This document shows, one piece after another, positions 61,579 through 64,000 of a stretch of 64,000 nt of DNA. Under the pieces are notes generated by a model. It was not told the DNA's origin, did not search any database, and saw only the letters and a list, made by a program, of their open reading frames with translations. This stretch comes from Legionella spiritensis (GTDB taxonomy: Bacteria; Pseudomonadota; Gammaproteobacteria; Legionellales; Legionellaceae). The translations under genes were made by a program, and so were the position numbers. The stretch covers positions 1,142,501-1,206,500 of the forward strand of contig NZ_LT906457.1 of the NCBI RefSeq assembly GCF_900186965.1, given 5' to 3'. The first letter of the stretch is position 1; every line of letters starts with the position of its first letter.

Positions 61579-62333
61579 AGGACGAACTTATCCGGCTGAT
61601 AAAAGAAACAGGAAATCGAATTACCGGGTTTCATGGAAACAAGACCTTTGCAATGAAAATAGATGCCTCTCCGTTAACAGAGGCTGATCGGGTCTCTCAT
61701 GAGCATTTAACATCCTGCTTGCCCCGGATTAAAAATATCCCTGTATTATCTGAAGAGCATCCAATTGATTTTGACATGCGTAAAGATTGGCATGAATTCT
61801 GGCTGATTGATCCGCTTGATGGTACCAAGGAATTTATTAACGAACTGGATGATTTTTGTATCAATATTGCTTTGATTCAAGACCGGGAACCGGTGTTGGG
61901 TATAGTCTACGCACCAGTATTAAATGAACTTTATTATGCAGAAAAAAATAAGGGATTTGAATATTTTGGGCCTGTGTTGCAGCGAACTGATCGCCAAGAC
62001 ATTGTTGTAGCAACCAGTCGATTTCATCACTCACAGTTAACGGATGATTTTATGAGCCTGAATGGCTTGACAAATACTTATGCAATTGGTGCTGCGATTA
62101 AATTTGGCCGCATGGCGTTGGGATTGATAGACATTTATCCGAGATTTGAAGGGTCCAAGGAGTGGGATACCGCAGCCGGGCAGTTAATCATTAAGGAAGC
62201 GTCTTGTCGTATAATAGATTTAAAGACACAAGAAGAACCGCGTTACAATAAGTGCGATGTCAGAAATAATTTTTTTGTAGCGTATAATTCCTTACTTGAT
62301 ATCAAGCAATTTCAATTTCCGGATATGTCATGA
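61575..62333 (+). CDS. cysQ: CysQ-like 3'(2'),5'-bisphosphate nucleotidase
   Basis: A 252-aa inositol-monophosphatase-superfamily enzyme. Metal ligands are visible as Glu60-Glu61 in LSEEHP, Asp79-Pro-Leu-Asp82-Gly-Thr84 in WLIDPLDGTKEFI, and a third Asp in EGSKEWDTAAGQLIIKEA. CysQ removes the 3'-phosphate of PAP. In this operon it could act on the 3',5'-cytidine bisphosphate left after transfer from a 3'-phospho-CDP donor; this is a hypothesis. The ATG overlaps the preceding TGA (ATGA). In-frame codons before 61575 lie in the amidotransferase gene. Its own stop overlaps the next ATG the same way. Confidence 0.85.
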   Translation: MKDELIRLIKETGNRITGFHGNKTFAMKIDASPLTEADRVSHEHLTSCLPRIKNIPVLSEEHPIDFDMRKDWHEFWLIDPLDGTKEFINELDDFCINIALIQDREPVLGIVYAPVLNELYYAEKNKGFEYFGPVLQRTDRQDIVVATSRFHHSQLTDDFMSLNGLTNTYAIGAAIKFGRMALGLIDIYPRFEGSKEWDTAAGQLIIKEASCRIIDLKTQEEPRYNKCDVRNNFFVAYNSLLDIKQFQFPDMS

Positions 62334-63025
62334 GAGCAATTATTTTAGCGGCAGGACGCGGCAGTCGCATGGGTAAGCTGACCGATGAACAACCTAAATG
62401 CCTGACGGTAGTAAATGGAAGACCCCTGATAGAACATCAGATTAATGCGTTAACTGAGGCAGGTATTAAAGAAATTGCTATTGTGACTGGCTATCGTGAT
62501 ATTTGTTTGCAGAAATATGGAAACCATTTTTTTCATAACGAGGAATGGGCGCAGACTAATATGGTCTGGTCTTTAATGTGTGCAAGACCATGGCTTGATG
62601 AAGATAATTGTATTGTCAGTTATTCAGATATTTTTTATGGTTCTCAAATTGTACAAAATCTTATATCCTGTGATGACGATATTGCTATTGCCTATGATCC
62701 AAACTGGTATGAGTTATGGAGCAAGCGGTTTGCAAATCCTTTGGATGACGCGGAAACGTTTCGTCTTGATGAACGGAAATATCTTGTTGAAATTGGTCGA
62801 AAAACCGATTTTGTTGCGGATATTCAGGGTCAATATATGGGGTTGTTAAAGTTTAATAAAAATACTCTAAGTCATTATTTTATGGATAATACTGTCCCTT
62901 TCACAACTATTGACATGACATCTTTCTTACAACATTTAATAGTTAAACAAGTAAACATTAAGGCTGTTGCCAATTTTGAGGCGTGGGGTGAAATTGATCA
63001 TCCTGAAGATATTGCAGTGTGTTGA
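62330..63025 (+). CDS. Sugar-nucleotidyltransferase-fold CTP transferase (Cj1416 type)
   Basis: A 231-aa GT-A nucleotidyltransferase. The nucleotide-binding motif LAAGRGSRMGKLTDEQPKCL is at residues 6-25 with Arg13 and Lys23. NTP recognition and metal parts include IAIVTGYR, WAQTNMVWSLMCARPWL and VSYSDIFYG. Relatives are called phosphocholine cytidylyltransferase-like. Campylobacter Cj1416 has this fold and joins CTP with phosphoglutamine to give gamma-glutamyl-CDP-amidate. The adjacent kinase and hydrolase support that role over a sugar- or choline-phosphate substrate. It is coupled to cysQ by a four-base overlap. Confidence 0.85.
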   Translation: MRAIILAAGRGSRMGKLTDEQPKCLTVVNGRPLIEHQINALTEAGIKEIAIVTGYRDICLQKYGNHFFHNEEWAQTNMVWSLMCARPWLDEDNCIVSYSDIFYGSQIVQNLISCDDDIAIAYDPNWYELWSKRFANPLDDAETFRLDERKYLVEIGRKTDFVADIQGQYMGLLKFNKNTLSHYFMDNTVPFTTIDMTSFLQHLIVKQVNIKAVANFEAWGEIDHPEDIAVC

Positions 63026-63102
63026 TACTTTGTTTCGCACATATGAAATGTCAATAGAACCTGATGTTTGGGTAAAATTATCAACAAAATTTAGCGGTGT
63101 TT

Positions 63103-64000
63103 ATGATATATCTCTTATTGTTAATCGCATTTGTCGCTTTATTCGTTTTCATAATATTGCTGGATCCTTATGGTTTATATCGAGGCAGAACGGAAGAAAA
63201 GCGATTACCATACTATACGTGGCATCATTATAATGCTTTAAAGCAACATAAAAATGTTGATCTGGGGTTGCTAGGTTCTTCAGCTATTAATTATTATGAT
63301 AAAAAAACCTTTTTAAACCATTATAAAAATATATTTTTTATGGGTGTCGAAAGCTCCAATATAAAAGAGCATTTAGCTTATGGCCGCCTGCTTTTCGACA
63401 AAAAACCCAGAAAAATCATATTTTTTTATACTTTTTATGCCTTGAATCCTGCCAGAGGCTTTCAGCTTGAATTTAAACCAAACATGGTAAAATACAACAA
63501 TTTTTTTATTGATGTTTTTTATCAATATCTTAATAAAAGGGCTTTGAAGGATTCATGGCATTATTTTATTCATTTAATGAAACAAGGTTCCAATAATACA
63601 AAATTATTTTTTAATGATGGCAGGCGTACACAACTGCATTATTTGAACCGGTCCAATTATGTTTTTGATGACGTGCTGGCCGATTATATTGCGGCTATGT
63701 CTATTGATCCTCACTACTATAACAGCGAACGATTTAAAAATCCTGATTCATTAAATCAGGGGTTTGAGTTGATTAAACAATTTAAGGAAGACGCCGAAAA
63801 TCTGGGAATCGAACTTCAATTTGTAGCGACCCCGGTATACCGAACCACTCTGGCTTTAAAATATTTTATGGGATTAGGAGAAACGTATGAACGATATCGT
63901 GAGGAAATGCTGAAAATCGGGGAATATATCGATTTGAATCTGGATATGGCATTTGTTTCAGATCCCCAAAACTGGTGGGATACGCACCATACACGGCGTG
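63103..64000 (+). CDS. Membrane-anchored SGNH/DltD-AlgX-like protein, N-terminal part
   Basis: About 299 codons are visible and the gene runs past the window. An N-terminal membrane anchor MIYLLLIAFVALFVFIILLDPYG is followed by a periplasmic domain. LGLLGSSAINYYD resembles the first block of SGNH hydrolases, with Ser in place of the GDS core. The final visible NWWDTHHTR resembles the DxxH block. Such proteins act with MBOAT acyltransferases or DltB in O-acylation of polysaccharides. Here it may process or decorate the glycan made by the operon. A GTG at 63097 is the only other possible start. AT-rich composition matches the preceding genes. Confidence 0.6.
   Translation, partial: MIYLLLLIAFVALFVFIILLDPYGLYRGRTEEKRLPYYTWHHYNALKQHKNVDLGLLGSSAINYYDKKTFLNHYKNIFFMGVESSNIKEHLAYGRLLFDKKPRKIIFFYTFYALNPARGFQLEFKPNMVKYNNFFIDVFYQYLNKRALKDSWHYFIHLMKQGSNNTKLFFNDGRRTQLHYLNRSNYVFDDVLADYIAAMSIDPHYYNSERFKNPDSLNQGFELIKQFKEDAENLGIELQFVATPVYRTTLALKYFMGLGETYERYREEMLKIGEYIDLNLDMAFVSDPQNWWDTHHTRR

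Noticed and set aside
56480-62333. Plain sulfation module (sulfotransferase, APS kinase, CysQ)
   Set aside because: The three genes alone would fit PAPS chemistry. The sulfotransferase loop lacks its Lys, the kinase lacks the APS segment, no ATP sulfurylase is present, and three Cj1416-Cj1418-type genes are interleaved. It is kept as the alternative reading, not the main one.

Overview
The window looks like a chromosomal segment of a Legionella-like gammaproteobacterium. The grounds are the gene content (a legiolysin-type 4-hydroxyphenylpyruvate dioxygenase, patatin-like lipoprotein, a eukaryotic-like protein kinase, several large soluble proteins without recognisable family) and the many small inverted-repeat elements between genes. 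The assignment is an inference from families, not from a marker gene. No rRNA, tRNA, CRISPR array, phage module or transposase gene was seen.

Layout. 1-9.8 kb: 5' part of asnS, two small unknown genes, an O-methyltransferase/hpd/maiA tyrosine-degradation operon, leucine dehydrogenase, an exported unknown, a glycerophosphodiesterase-ugpB pair and an alpha/beta hydrolase. 10-17.5 kb: esterase, slt-rpe, patatin lipoprotein and three beta-barrel outer-membrane proteins. 17.6-26 kb: accessory stretch with an 807-aa repeat protein, a kinase-like protein carrying 66-bp repeats, an internally duplicated 332-aa protein and a 148-aa orphan, with housekeeping nadE between them. 26-33 kb: SWIM/SNF2 helicase, DUF2147 protein, dnaB-alr, glycine-zipper lipoprotein. 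33-34.5 kb: CBS protein, then a chain of abutting inverted-repeat elements. 34.5-46.5 kb: thioredoxin/DsbD-like protein, CDGSH protein, diguanylate cyclase, lipA, a DDAH-like hydrolase with an APC permease, divergent deacetylase, POT transporter, methyltransferase and DMT transporter.

46.8-64 kb is a tight, one-directional surface-glycan operon with many start/stop overlaps. Its first part (WbpA-, WbpB-, WbpD- and WbpI-like) makes UDP-linked diacetamido-uronic acid type sugars. Next come an LhgO-like oxidase, an SDR epimerase, a DegT aminotransferase and an asparagine-synthase-like amidotransferase. The second part (56.5-63 kb) is the most interesting. It holds a sulfotransferase-fold protein, a CysC-like small kinase, a SAM methyltransferase, a PEP-synthase-like enzyme, a class I glutamine amidotransferase, a CysQ-like phosphatase and a nucleotidyltransferase. 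Four of these match, family by family, the Campylobacter jejuni Cj1415-Cj1418 enzymes that make the activated phosphoramidate for the O-methyl phosphoramidate capsule modification. The CysQ- and sulfotransferase-like genes suggest a variant in which a 3'-phosphonucleotide donor is used and recycled as in sulfation chemistry.

Intergenic regions carry at least four kinds of 75-220 bp inverted-repeat elements, most bounded by CTAG or a related YTAR tetranucleotide. Several genes end exactly on the TAG of such a CTAG.
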